DNA of 64,000 nt from Desarmillaria ectypa (Eukaryota > Basidiomycota > Agaricomycetes > Agaricales > Physalacriaceae). Of this stretch, positions 46,263 to 57,915 are shown piece by piece. The position numbers and the translations under genes are program-made. The stretch lies in the NCBI GenBank assembly GCA_030407005.1, contig JAUDYN010000006.1, forward strand, positions 3,038,001 through 3,102,000, in the 5' to 3' direction. A model generated the notes under the pieces. That model was not told the DNA's origin. It worked only from the letters and a program-made list of their open reading frames with translations, and did no database searches. Numbering within the stretch: position 1 is the stretch's first letter; each line of letters starts with the position of its first letter.

Positions 46263-46520
46263 ATGCACTGTACAGAGGCAAGCACGTCGTCCGAAGGAAC
46301 CCCATCAAATACAGGAACAACACCAGAGGGAGAGCATCTCGCTTGGGAACCCTGTGGACGGATAGTAGGGAAGGAACGAGCGGATTTTTACGAATTTGTT
46401 GCTTGCAATCTGTTGTTCGCCATTGTGTCCCTCTTCATTTTATTTGCAAGATCTCGGCGGTTACAGCTTATTCATGCTCGGCAGCTGGCTGCGAGAATAG
46501 GGCTTAGAGGCAGGCGTTGA
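46263..46520 (+). CDS. Small hypothetical single-pass membrane protein
   Basis: An 85-codon frame: a polar N-terminus, then FVACNLLFAIVSLFILFA, a membrane helix of about 18 residues, then a basic tail (RSRRLQLIHARQLAARIGLRGRR). Positive-inside would place the tail in the cytosol. It may be the last exon of a longer gene, since upstream sequence up to 45900 is unassigned. No family recognised. Confidence 0.35.
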   Translation: MHCTEASTSSEGTPSNTGTTPEGEHLAWEPCGRIVGKERADFYEFVACNLLFAIVSLFILFARSRRLQLIHARQLAARIGLRGRR

Positions 46521-47025
46521 TGAGCGTTGTAATTGTAAGCGTTCCTTCTCTGTGTGATGTTTCCGATTTATTATTGACAGTTTGAATCCAGTATTACTTT
46601 ACTTTGTCGGACAGTGAGATCAGTATAGAATAATATGTCATATTCGATATTTTCATAGTCTTGAACGCTTCCAAACCGAGAGTGTCGACAACAGAAGTAA
46701 TGCAAGCCACTGTCGAGCAAGGTAGTGATTTCATATCACTATAACAATAGAGCCTTTGTTGAGTCGTTGCCAGTCCTCGGTTACAAGTAGTACAAGGATT
46801 CTTAAAAGACAATAATGGCACGGCAATCACAAATTTCAAGTTCATCTCCCATTGTTCGATAAGCACAGTGGCGTAAGGTGGACCGTGTGGTCTGGCCGCA
46901 CCTCGGATGGTACAAATAAGTCAGGCGTCCTTGTCATGAACACGTTCTTTTGCCCTATTAAACCCGTCGATTGAAAAAACTCCCTTCAACTCTTCCTTCA
47001 TTCTCTTTTTACGCTCACTTGCACG
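46521..47025. other. Intergenic region upstream of the chitinase
   Basis: AT-rich between about 46550 and 46640, no gene recognised. CTATTAAAC at about 46956 is a weak TATA-like element some 70 bp before the chitinase start. Confidence 0.4.
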
Positions 47026-48677
47026 ATGATGACGATACTTCCCATTCTCTTACTGCCATTCCTTCCTCTTGCTTTGGCGGCCCCGTATTGCGCCCTTACA
47101 GCTGGTTCTGCTTCCGCTACTTCATCTGCTTCTACTCCAGCTGCGACGTCGAAATGTACCTCTAGTGTCAATACCAGAGCCACCACGAATAACACTTCTG
47201 ATTTCCTGGCTGCCGCATGGTATCCTGGCTGGTTGGAAAATTACACACCGGCCGATATCCCATGGGAAAAGTACACCCAGATGACATTCGCCTTCGCGTG
47301 CGTTTAGTCTGTTTCTGATCAAGCCCGAGTCTCATTAATCCCTGAACAGCACAACTACATTTGATCCCTCCGTGATTGCTTTGGACTCACTGAGTGAATC
47401 GAGGCTTCCCGACTTTGTTGCGAATGCTCGGCAAAACGTGAGTAGTCGGTCCGTCCTTCGGATTTTTTTTTTTTTTTTTTTTCCCCTCGTTTGACCCGAG
47501 CGACAGAATGTCTCCGCCCTATTGTCCATCGGTGGTTGGACAGGGTCCCGTGGCTATTCTCCAGCAGTTGCCACCGCCGAGAACCGTACCACATTTATCC
47601 GGGCCATTGTCAACCTTGTCAACACCTACAATTTGAGTGGTATCGACTTTGACTGGGAGTATCCTAACAAGGACGGCATCGGGTGCAACGTCGTTTCCGC
47701 CAATGACTCCGCCAACTTCCTCACCTTCCTTCAAGAGCTTCGTCAAGATAAGATCGGTTCCAAGTTATACCTCTCAGCCGCTGTTGGCATCACTCCCTTT
47801 GCTGGTTCTGATGGCTTGCCGATGACCGATGTGTCCAAGTTTGCACAGTATTTAGACCACATTGGTACGTATATTCAGTATCCTAACGAGGATACTGCGA
47901 GATCTCATGTGTTTTTGTGATTCAATAGCTATCATGGCTTACGACATCTGGGGTTCCTGGTCCACCACTGTTGGCCCCAATGCTCCTCTCAACGATACAT
48001 GTGCCACAAATGGAGTGGGTTCCGTCGTTTCAGCAGTCAAAGCATGGACAACCGCCGGGTTCCCTGCCAGTCAGGTATGTCTGCTCCTGTCAGATCAATT
48101 GTCCACGAGACTGACTGCTCAACTCCGAAGATCGCTATGGGCGTTGCATCCTACGGTCATAGCTTCCACGTCGATAGCTCCAACGCGCTCGCTTCTAATG
48201 GATCTCTGAAGCTCAGCCCGAAGTTTGACGCTTCGCGGCAACCTGCTGGTGATAGTGATAACACCACGACAACCACCACCACCACTCAGGCTACCGACAT
48301 TTGTGGTAATCCTGTTGGCGGGAACAGTGGTATCTTCAATTTCTGGGGCCTCATTGATGGTGGCTTCCTCACTGAAAACGGCACAGCCGCTGAGGGGATA
48401 GATTACGTCTTTGATGACTGCAGTCAGACTGTGGGTTGCCATCTTCTCTAAGATGGATGATGTTATGTTGACTCTTTCTTAGCCCTACGTGTACAACTCG
48501 ACCTCCCAAGTGATGGTCTCCTTTGATGATGCTCCGTCTTTCGCCGCAAAGGGTCGGTACATCAGTCAGGCCGGACTGAAGGGCTTCGCGATGTGGAACG
48601 TCGCTGGTGACTCGAATGACATATTGCTCGATGCAATTAACGAAGCCCTTGGTACGACCGTGGGTGACGAATGTTAA
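47026..48677 (+). CDS. Secreted glycoside hydrolase family 18 chitinase
   Basis: Six exons: 47026-47297, 47350-47437, 47507-47864, 47929-48074, 48131-48430, 48483-48677; 452 aa. The signal peptide is ILPILLLPFLPLALAAP, followed by a Ser/Thr-rich linker with several N-glycosylation sites. The catalytic motif DxxDxDxE is seen as GIDFDWEYP near 47640; SIGGW lies at 47530, and the barrel end GFAMWNVAGD at 48580. It cleaves beta-1,4 N-acetylglucosamine chains in the cell wall or medium. No chitin-binding module is seen. Intron 2 holds a run of about 20 T. The Glu of DWE acts as the proton donor. Confidence 0.9.
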
Positions 48678-49188
48678 CGCTGCAGTTGTATATCGCTTTG
48701 CTTGGTTTCTTTTTGTACTTATCCATTGTTGTCATTTATGTAGCGATAGTAGCATTGGGCTGGCCCTCGTACACGACTAATTCACTGTTATTAGTAAAGA
48801 AATAAATTGCTGAAAGACTTTGGAATGTGCCTTGAGAATCATAGGACCCTTTATGGCATGTACTAGGTCTGCATCAGCGGGTATGAAGCCGGGCTAACAC
48901 ATTTCACAGTTTCGTTGTACACGCCCACTAATGCATTACCATAGAGAGCACATTTTTATGAAGCTCTCAGGGCTAAAAACGCGAGTTATCCACCAGAAAT
49001 GGTGCTCAGTCTTGACCACACGTACCACCGTGGTGTTGACAAGAGTCAATAAATTTTTAATAAAATGATGCCCATGGGATGGCTAACCAGAATAGTCCCA
49101 CATGATGGAAAGCCTAATAACATGACTTCTTTCCGGTTTATTATTGCAAAGTACACAGAGATGAATTAATCCTACACATGTTAAATAC
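48678..49188. other. Convergent 3' intergenic region
   Basis: Lies between the 3' ends of the chitinase and the minus-strand fucosyltransferase-like gene. AATAAA-like AGAAATAAATT near 48800 and AATAAATTTTTAATAAAA near 49048 are candidate poly(A) signals. Confidence 0.4.
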
Positions 49189-50840
49189 TCACAGCATCCT
49201 ATTCAGTCCCACCTCAACACCTTTGGCTAACCTCAGCATCACGATGTTCCCAGTAAGACTCGAGAACCCATTCCCGACAAACATCTCCGCCTTTTCCGCG
49301 ATAGCCATATCCACCGCCCCACTAACATACTGCTCCTCCCTCGTTAAAGTTAGATCCTGACTGCTCCCCAAACCTTCCCTCACAGGCTCCCACCCGTCCG
49401 CCCGCAGCTCCTCCCACAGCTCATCAAGCCACCACCGACGACCATTCGAAAGTAAATACACTTTGGTCAATGAGAGCTGCGGGTTTTCTGCTCGAACGAC
49501 ACGTAGGCGTTCGACTATTTCTGAAACGGTGGGAAGGCAATGCGGGAGGTAGTGATGGTATGAGTCGTTATCGAGGGAAGGTGCGGATGGGTCGAATCCG
49601 AGTGGGTCGAAACGGTCCACGATACCAGGGTATTGGTTCATGCCCTGGTATGCCGTGTTGTGTTTGGACAGGTAGAGACAGTGCCCGGAGTAGTCACCTC
49701 TTCTTAGATGAACCGCTACCACGCCAGACATGAGGTTCGGAGATGAGGATGGCACGGGATTAATTAATCCATTCATGTTCCGTTCGACAGCAGCTTCGAC
49801 GAGATAGGACCATGCGAACTCCTTGAGGATGGGACTCGAAGCAAGTATGGGGAACATGGAAATTACCCTTGGTGACCCAAACAATCTATGAACAGAATTC
49901 GAGTTAGCGGCGATACGGGATGATGAGATAAGATTGGATACGAACAGATGATCAAATACAACTCTCTCACTAAAGTCAACGATCACACATGGCTCGCTCA
50001 TCATGTCATTCCGCGACAACCAATCTACCCACATAGCCAAAAGGTCGTCTCCGTCCAAAGTGTCGTCGCCTAGTCGCGGGACGTCAGCCAAAGAGAGCCG
50101 GATGCGTTTATTTTGTGGACAAACGGCGTCGAAATAGGCCAAGTGTACTGCGCGCAAATCTGCGTCGATATGGGTAGGAGGGTCCACTGGTAGGTCCAAT
50201 GTATGTTGGCTATGTAATGTTGCTATTGGTCCTCCCGCGGTAGGACCAGCAATAAACGCATTTAGAGGCATCCGAGCTGGTCGGAGAGAGTAATCGTCGA
50301 TAGTGAAAGGGAGGGGAGTATGTGACCATATGTAATCACTAAATACGAATGAACGGTTTGTCGCGTACGCGATATAAGATAAAATGAGCCTACAACAATT
50401 CAGTTGATGTAAGTCAGGACAACAGGCGGAAACACGCACTCCTCTTGCAAAATGTTATTCAAGCCGAGACCCCATAACGTCCCTTCAAAGCGTAGATATC
50501 TTCTGTCGTCTATAGAATCCGTCGGTATTTGATGTTGCGGTAGGTGCTGTTCGAAATCCCGTACATCATTGTACGAAGGTGGGACCAGCCAGCCTATAAC
50601 GCATGTTGCGACGAGCAAGGACACAAGGGTACTCCGTCTAAATGCGACAGAGAAGAAAATGCGCGTGAAGAAGCTGAATGTATTTCGACGCAAAGAAAAC
50701 CGTCGCTGGGAAATAGGCGCATTGCCATCCATGGGGAGTTGGTACGATTCATCGTCGACATCCAACAAGAGATCATAGTGGTAGGGCTTGTGAATGGACA
50801 TGATTCCTCCGAAGAAATTGCGAAACGCAGTCCAGTCCAT
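49189..50840 (-). CDS. GDP-fucose O-fucosyltransferase-like type II membrane protein
   Basis: Exon 1 50840-50440 gives a short cytosolic head with Arg-rich FSLRRN, then a membrane anchor ([18 protein letters not shown]), the layout of Golgi/ER glycosyltransferases. A GTGCGT...TTGTAG intron leads to 50389. The luminal part has [16 protein letters not shown] and [13 protein letters not shown], the HxRRGD box typical of O-fucosyltransferases, and a C-terminal [11 protein letters not shown] segment like the donor-binding loop. Inside exon 2, 49886-49945 looks like a 60-bp intron (GTTCGT, branch GCTAAC, ATAG); it is in frame and stop-free, so both 533-aa and 513-aa products are possible. Substrate unknown. 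Confidence 0.7.
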
Positions 50841-52308
50841 GGAATGCTAGTGGGAAGTAGGCGCTCTGAGAAACGGGGAGAGAAGAAATAAAAACCATCA
50901 AAAGCACAGTTACATAAATTCATACGACTGCGGAAGAAGTTCACCAGGGCTTGGTGCGACAGACCGGATTCCCGAACCGCGACCCGAAGGAGTAAAACTT
51001 AAAACGTTGTACGGGACTGCGTCAGTCTGCCGCGGTAACACTACTATGGATACCAGGCAATACTAGATGTCCAAAGAGCGTCGGGTTCACAGCCGTGCTT
51101 TTCAAGACTAGAGAGTCGGCTTTCCACATAGAATAACCCAATTGCACATTGGATTAGGGACCAAATGCGCAGGCTAAGAACTGCGCATCAATCATGTAGG
51201 GAAGCGAAATTCAAAGTTGAGAAGTCCTGCCCTCACGTCGGGGTTGGCAGCTAGAGCTGTAAATAAGTCCAAGAGTCTATGCTTAACAGTTGTAGGTGTA
51301 GCTCCACGACTGTTGGTAGTCTAAGCTACTTGGCATGATTAAAGATTTGTTGAGAATGGATCAGGGATGGAAGTTGTTGTTCCCAGTGATGATGTCATGA
51401 TCGGAACTTTGAAATTCCCCGAAGGTCCGACGTCCTGGGAAACAGACAACGATAAATATTTTCCCTCTTCTGCTGCGTAACGTTGGAGCAAATGGGAGCT
51501 ACTAGGTCACTGGTTTAGCTTTTTCTGCCCCTTGAATATTCAGAAAGTGATGATTACTGGCCTACTTGCCGTCATTTATTTTGATCACCCACCAATTTTC
51601 GTAACGTCCCTACTAAGCACCCGCTTCATCGGAATGAAGACATTATATAAATAATTCCAAAGCCACATCTGTTGTGAAACGGGGGATCAGTTCGTTCCCA
51701 GTTATAACATGCGTAGTGTCAGGCTAATAGTATTGCACTTATGCAAACGCATGCAGATGTAGACTACTGTACCTACTTTTATACTAAATACTATTCTACT
51801 AATTTCCTCTTTCTTCTCCCTTAATCAACAATGCCGGATTGCCATTATCTCGGCTCAACTCTCAAATTCCAACAACATCTTTGGGCAAAGAGGGAAGCGC
51901 TTCACAAGTGACAGTAACCTGTTGACTGAGTAAATTCAATGACTAGTGACTAGCCATTGCATTTGGACTAGCCACTAGTCCAAGCATAACGTGACATTGG
52001 TAGCTTTTGCCTGTCGCGGCAGCCAATGGCTTCTATTTCCCGTCTAAATCTCGCCAGCAATGTCGGGGCGCAAGCCTAAAAGAACGAACGTCGAAGATAT
52101 CCTCAAAGTCTGAAGCAAGTTCGAACTGAGTATCAGGGTCCAACACATGTTCCCTGGTAAACTGCTTGATCCTTCTAGCAGTGCACCTCATCCGGATATG
52201 CAATAATACTTCTCACTCTCCCGGACCGATTCCGGCATTTCGTTCCGAGACTCCGAGTCCACTTTCTTCCACCATCACTGGCCAATCTAAAATTCCGACG
52301 TCGGTGAC
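50841..52308. other. Intergenic region between two divergent genes
   Basis: 1.5 kb with no gene recognised. It would hold the promoters of the minus-strand fucosyltransferase-like gene and of the P450. An imperfect inverted repeat of CTAG-containing units lies at about 51942-51978 (GACTAGTGACTAGCC... GGACTAGCCACTAGTC), reminiscent of the CTAG-rich LTR X. Confidence 0.4.
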
Positions 52309-54534
52309 ATGGATTCTCTATCAGACTCGCTTGGACTTGCAAGCCTCTCTGGGATCTTGTTGTCAGACTGTATCGTTTCTTTCGTCGGTTACCAGATAGC
52401 TGCTCTTAGCTCACGAGGACGATCTCCCCCCGGTCCTTATGGCCTCCCAATCGTAGGAAACGCCTTGCAGATACCTATAGACCGTTAATGGTTGAAATGG
52501 CATGAGTGGAAACAAAAATACGGTGCGTGGATAGGTCTGAGTGGAAGAAGATAGACCGACATCTGCCAGGTGATATCATGAAGATAACAGTACTTGGACA
52601 ACCTGTCATAATCCTTTCATCGCTTAAGGCGTTAAAAGACCTTTTAGAAGGCCGAGGTGAGCTCCCCAGGGCGCTGTCAGCAGCATCAAAAGTTTATAAG
52701 ATACATGCAGGAAATTTTTATTCTGACCGCCCTTCTGCTGTCATGGCGGGTGAGCTGTAAGTCGAGGTGTCATTTATTAAATAGAAGAATATCCAGATAT
52801 TATAGAGTCGGATGGTCTCGTGGGCTAGGATACGCACAAGCAACGCAAAACCCCCGTTTCCGAGAATTTCGCCCAGTCTTCCATCAATGGATGGGCCCCC
52901 GGGCGTGTGAATCTAGGGAACTCCGGGATATACAAGAGCGGGAGAATCTAAGGTCGGTTCCTTGTCTCCCCCTTGCTTTTTCACTCGAACAATACCGAAC
53001 CTAGGCTACTGTCAAGGCTCTTATCGGATCCCGGATTTTCTCTAAGCATGCAAGGGAGTGCGTTCTAGATCTGGTAGTAAACGGTAACTTTATTGCAAGT
53101 TCGTTAGATGTACATCCTCAGCGATCCTGCTCTTAATGTAGGATACCCGCCACATGTCGGAGATCCTCTTCGCCTTGTCAAAATTTCCGAAGACGCCATG
53201 CTTCCAAACCTGGAAGATGGTGGGTAGATAGCTTTCCCATGCGTGAGTCCAGGAGATAAGGTCATTAGGTTCCTTTGAGAAAAGCCACTTTTAGTAAAGC
53301 ACGTACCGTTTTGGTTTCCTGGCGCATCACTCCAACGGAAGCCAAATCCATGAGACATGACCTTGATGAATTGTACGACGTTCCATTCGATTTCGTTAAA
53401 AATGAGATGGTCAGTGTCTGCCTGATCTTGACGTCGTCTGTCCTTGAATACCAACACTGCTTCAGAAGAAGGGCATCTTCGAACAGTCGTTCTTGTCCAA
53501 GTACCTCGAAGAGTACCCAATGACGGCTATCCCCCTCGACGATTTTGAAAATTTTGCCAAAGCAGCTAGGGTATCGTTGTACTCAGGTACGCCCAATTTC
53601 TAGGCAGCGTAATTATGCAATGTAACATAGAAATGGATCCAGGAGGTGCAGAAACAGTAAGCAGAATAACTACTTATACTATGCAGCCAATTTAACCGTG
53701 CCGCCGACCCCGTCCGCGTTAACATCATTCATACTGGCGATGGTCCTTATCCGCGAGTTCAAGAGAAAGCCCAGGCCGAGATTTACATCCTCGCCCTAGG
53801 TCACCTTCCAATGATCATGGACAGAAATCGCCTCCCGTACGTCTCGGCTATCGTCAAAGAGGTGTGACGTTGGAATCCGAGCGTTCCTCTCGGTTCGTAG
53901 TCGATAGCTGTTTTTTTAAATTTCTCTTCGCTCATAGAACATAGGGCTTCCTCACGTCGTGAACCAGGACGACGAATACATGGGCTATCACATCGAGAAG
54001 GGCTCGATTGTATGGGTTAATATCTGGTCGGGGCACTGTCTCAATGTTGGTTGCACGCTTTCATTAATGGATTAATGGACATAATATAATAGGACAATCA
54101 TGCACGATGAGGATACGTTCCCAGATCCCCCGGAATTCCAACCTGAGCGTTATCTAGACCCAGGAAGCGGCGCATCAGAGATCATGGAGAATTCCTTTGG
54201 GTTTGGCAGGAGGCTAGATTTAATCTCGTCAGTTATACTCATCATAGCTTTGACGAGTCTACGGAAGGATCTGTCCCGGAATACACCTCGCTGAGAATAG
54301 TGTCTTTCTCGCCATTGCGACCATGTTGTCTGTGTTCCACATTTCAAAGGCTGTGGATTCTGTCACCGGAGAGGAGATCAACCTAGAAGTCGAGTACGAT
54401 GGGTTCATCAGGTACGAACAAGCTATTAGATATTACCACTCAGCCATCCACAGCCATTTAGGTGTAAAATCCAACCGAGGTCGAAGGTGAGGAGGGATTT
54501 AATTTTAGAGCAGGTGGAAGTGTTGAAGGAATGA
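52309..54534 (+). pseudogene. Cytochrome P450 pseudogene, nearly full length
   Basis: ATG 52309, membrane anchor, then RSPPGPYGLPIVGNAL. TAA at 52486-52488 breaks exon 1 where Pro is expected before WLKWHEW. Visible exons continue: ITVLGQPVIIL, NFYSDRPSAVMAGEL, GLGYAQ...FREFRPVFHQWMGPRA, KHVPFWFPGA (frame changes just after), SFLSKYLEEYP, DPGGAETVSRITTYTM (I-helix, 53640), LPHVVNQDDEYMGYHIEKGS, FPDPPEFQPERYLDP, and the heme loop FGFGRR/ICPGIHLAEN across a 58-bp intron whose donor reads GC, then ISKAVDSVTGEEI and a final exon. The heme Cys is intact. Nonsense, frameshift and poor splice sites make it non-functional. Same broad class as the 40518 relic. Confidence 0.75.
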
Positions 54535-54699
54535 GCAAGTATAGGACTGTATGCATTGATCACGATATAGCAGTGGAACTTCATCTTCGGATCCATATGG
54601 ACCCAATGTTGGCAAGACTTCTTTTTGCGTTTTTCAAGATTGTCGTTTACAAGATGCCATAATAACATAATAATATACAAAACATCGGACTTTAACAGC

Positions 54700-56149
54700 T
54701 CAGACCTCCTCAGATGCGTACCCTCGTTCGGACGCAATTATACGCCTCTTCTCCATATCATCAACAGGACTTTCCTCTCTCTCGACGACGTGTTTGAGTT
54801 TTTTCACGGCTTCACCCCGTCCAGACTTTTCCAGCCGCCTAGACATGTAGTGTATTCGTTTCCGCTGAGAGGGTCTTGGTCCTGGGGTGTGCTTAGGGAA
54901 CGTGTACAGCGAAGAGGATAGGGGCATCGGAGGAGAAGAAAACATGGGTGAAGACGACGAAGTAATCAAACCAGGGGTCGACATGAACTACAATGAAAAT
55001 ATCGAATGTGAATCTAAAGAGTGGGAAATTGAGTTGAGTAACTCACGGAGTTTTGTTCGACTTCTGCTTCATCTTCATCGTCGTCAAAGTCAGGACTGGG
55101 GAGGACCGCTTTTTGGCGAAGGTACCGTGCAAAAGCACCCACCGGGTCATTCCAAAGGTGTCGTGTCATCTGCATGAAAGGGTTTTCGAACTTATCTCGT
55201 GTCTCGAATGGCCCCAAGTCAGCTAGGGGAGAGATGAACACGTCTCCACGGGCACGAAACACATAAGGTGAATTTCCGAGCCCTTTCCGGCGCTGGCTAA
55301 TGGAGCGATCGTACGTGATGTGCACTTGAGTTGGCCGCTCATCTCGTGTTAAACAGGTATGATACTAGTAAAGAAAATCGGTCATGAGTGAGGAAAGGAA
55401 CGGACAAGGCGCACGTATATTATGCCACGGTCAACATCTGGGTGCGTCGCGTCGGGCCATAAGTTCGCAAGAGTCAGCTCATCCTCCGCCTCCCAACGCC
55501 AAGCATCCTCTTCATCCTCCGATGGTTCTTGTATTTCCGACCCGCAAACAGACTCTCCATCCTCGTCGTCATCAAAGTCCCAGTCCGCCTTATAGCGATA
55601 CGGATCCTTTGCGCTTGAGAGGCGAATCCAAGGCTCGCCCGAGCGTATAGTTGCCTGTCTGTACTTTGGCTGGTACATTACTATCTTCTTTCTGATCTCG
55701 AAAAAATGCCCCCTCTCCTCGTCTTCGTATTGGTCCATGTCCACCATCTTCTGCGTGTCTTCATGGTCCCCTCCGAATAGAAATGAGATTAGGCATCGTA
55801 GGTGCTGGAAGGTATAGCTGAGTGGCACTTGAACAACGCGGTAGACGCCCTCGGCTTCCCTTCGTGTACCGGGTCTTATGAACTGAAACCGCAGGGGAAC
55901 GTGCTGTCGAAAAGGCGTGATAATGGGTAGAGTGTTGAGTAGAGCAACCGTCCTTTTCCGCCCAAATGGGTTCGACGGAGAATCTAACGGTCGAGACTGG
56001 GAGCACTTGGAAGTCCTGGAACTTGAAGGAAGAAATGGGTAACTAGTGCGAGGTGTTCTTGGAGTTTCTGGCGTATCTGTGAGATGCCTTCGCTTTGCCA
56101 CAGAATACGAAGGAGAGGATGAGTCGTCTAGGAGATGTTTTGGTGCCAT
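54700..56149 (-). CDS. Hypothetical 446-aa protein (possible pRiA4b ORF-3-like fold)
   Basis: Three exons on the minus strand: 56149-55415, 55364-55047, 54987-54700, all phase 0. N-terminus Ser/Thr/Pro-rich and basic (KRRHLTDTPETPRTPRTS). The core has LRFQFIRPG...VYRVVQVPLSYTFQHLRCLISFLFG, FFEIRKK, DELTLANLWP and TQVHITYDRS. This order of an R-V-Q-V-P strand, a helix, an F-E-I strand and a TLxxL element resembles the plasmid pRiA4b ORF-3 domain, but the match is weak and is my inference. An acidic stretch (DWDFDDDEDGESVCGSE) interrupts it. The C-terminal exon is basic and probably helical. A nuclear role is possible but unproven. Confidence 0.65.
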
Positions 56150-56314
56150 ATCGTGGAAGAAACAAGAAAAGAACGGATGAAAGAAATTTGTTGAACAGCG
56201 CGGTAACGTGATACTAGAGTAGCGCGTTGTAGTCACGTGGTATTTGTCACATTACACATTGGTCCGTTTATAAATTTTGGTACAGAACTCCGTTTTCGAC
56301 CCTGTCCTTTTCGC
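56150..56314. promoter_or_regulatory. Shared divergent promoter (165 bp)
   Basis: The only sequence between the starts of the minus-strand 446-aa gene and the plus-strand F-box gene. It contains a CACGTG E-box at 56234-56239 and CCAAT on the minus strand (ATTGG at about 56258). Both genes must be driven from here. Confidence 0.6.
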
Positions 56315-57475
56315 ATGTCTGAACTTCCCCCCGAAATTGTGGATACGGTCATTGACCATCTGCACAATGACAAGGCCGCCATTGAAGCTTGTGCGCTCGT
56401 TTGCAAGAGCTGGTCGATATCGAGCAGATACCATCTGTTCGACGAACACGGCGTTTCCGTAAAGCCCGGCAATATTCACGATTTTTTATCTGATATCTCT
56501 CACTCTCAGTCACTCTTGAAGGACCACTTGCGATCCCTCACTCTGCGGACAGATTTTGCTTTCGGGCCCTCGCATGCATTTGAATGGAAGGATGTATCCG
56601 TAACGCTCCCTTACCTCCCCAAACTCGTTTCTTTGCGTTTCCATTCCCAAACCCAGCACATACGGTTCACCTACCACGCTCTTCCTCTCATATTCTCACC
56701 TCTAACTCTCCAAAACATCACCCATTTAGAGGTCGTCAGGACATCTGTTCGGGCGGCCGAGGATATCATCTCCCTAATGTCTATATTTCCCAAGTTGCAA
56801 GAGGCACAGTTCTCTCGTATCCATTGGCGGAACTGTTCCTTGTTTATTTCCTCACTTAGTCTCGCCTTTCCTTCGCTCAAACATCTGAGCCTATCGTACC
56901 TTAGGAGCCCTGGGGAGGTGATACGTTGCCTTTCTCGCCTGGACCCTGTCCCCCTATTACCCCGCATCAATGTGGGGCATATCGATACCCCAGAAATTCC
57001 CTTCGTCAATCATTACCTTCACGTCCTGGGTCCTTCCCTTGAAATGTTTTGCGTCGGCTTGAATGATAAATATAGTACGTTACTCTACCAATTCAAACAC
57101 TAGTATCTTAATGTGATAGCAGACATGACACTTGACTTGAGTCGAAACACGTCACTGCGCTGCTTACGGCTCCTTGAATGTGAAGCTGTTAACCCAACTC
57201 TGAATCTAGCGAGAGTTATCCGGCATATCAAATCCACCCACCTTGAAATCCTTGCTCTGGACATTCAACAGTGGTATTCGGACAGTACGGCTGCGGATTG
57301 GGAAGCATTGGACCAATACCTGCTGGCCCTTTGGGACGTGCTGCGTCTCAAGGCTGTGTATATTGTCACAGTGGCATTCGCCGATTTTTCACGGAAGCTA
57401 CCATGTTGTGAGAATCAGAATATCTTGCATATCAAGACTTCTTCTCAAATCGAGTCCTATCTTAAATCACTATAA
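56315..57475 (+). CDS. F-box protein with leucine-rich-like repeats
   Basis: Exon 1 56315-57074, GTACGT...GATAG intron, exon 2 57120-57475; 371 aa. The F-box is at the N-terminus: LPPEIVDTVIDHLHNDKAAIEACALVCKSWSISSRYHLF, the usual basidiomycete form. The rest has irregular Leu-rich strands (SLTLRTDF, LPKLVSLRFH, ITHLEVVRTS, FPSLKHLSLSYL). It would link Skp1 to a substrate in an SCF ubiquitin ligase. Next AG (CAG at 57120-57122) is an alternative acceptor that keeps the frame and removes one residue. Unlike the 33452 relative it is intact. Confidence 0.82.
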
Positions 57476-57915
57476 CTCGTTATGGTACTCCCCATCCATC
57501 CATCTGTCCCGTAAATGATTCTAAGTCTATTTTTGACATAGGTTGAGTTCCTCAGAACAACTTCGGATGCCTGAAACCCCATCTATGACAAGCTCAGCGC
57601 TTAAGCCACTTACCTATATGTTACAATCGCGTTACAATCGGTCGCAGCATCCATCCAGAAAACATGATTCGCAGCTTTCCGCAGTGAAAGCGGTTAATAT
57701 GTACACATGTCGTACACAGTTATCAGCTATGTGTAAGTACTCCAGAAGTTCGCACTCACTAATAATGTATGGTCCCTATTCTCATTTTCGGAGCACGAAA
57801 ATACATGAATAGGGTTGGCGGCCAGCAGCTGAGGGCTTTTCTACGTCCCGTTGGTAAGTACAATCTAATACTGCGATCCCTGGGCTGAATTCTAAGAGAT
57901 GGTATCGGTACGGTT
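57476..57915. other. Intergenic; no gene recognised
   Basis: 440 bp between the 3' ends of the F-box gene and HIS1. An 89-codon frame at 57543 has no domain. Confidence 0.4.
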
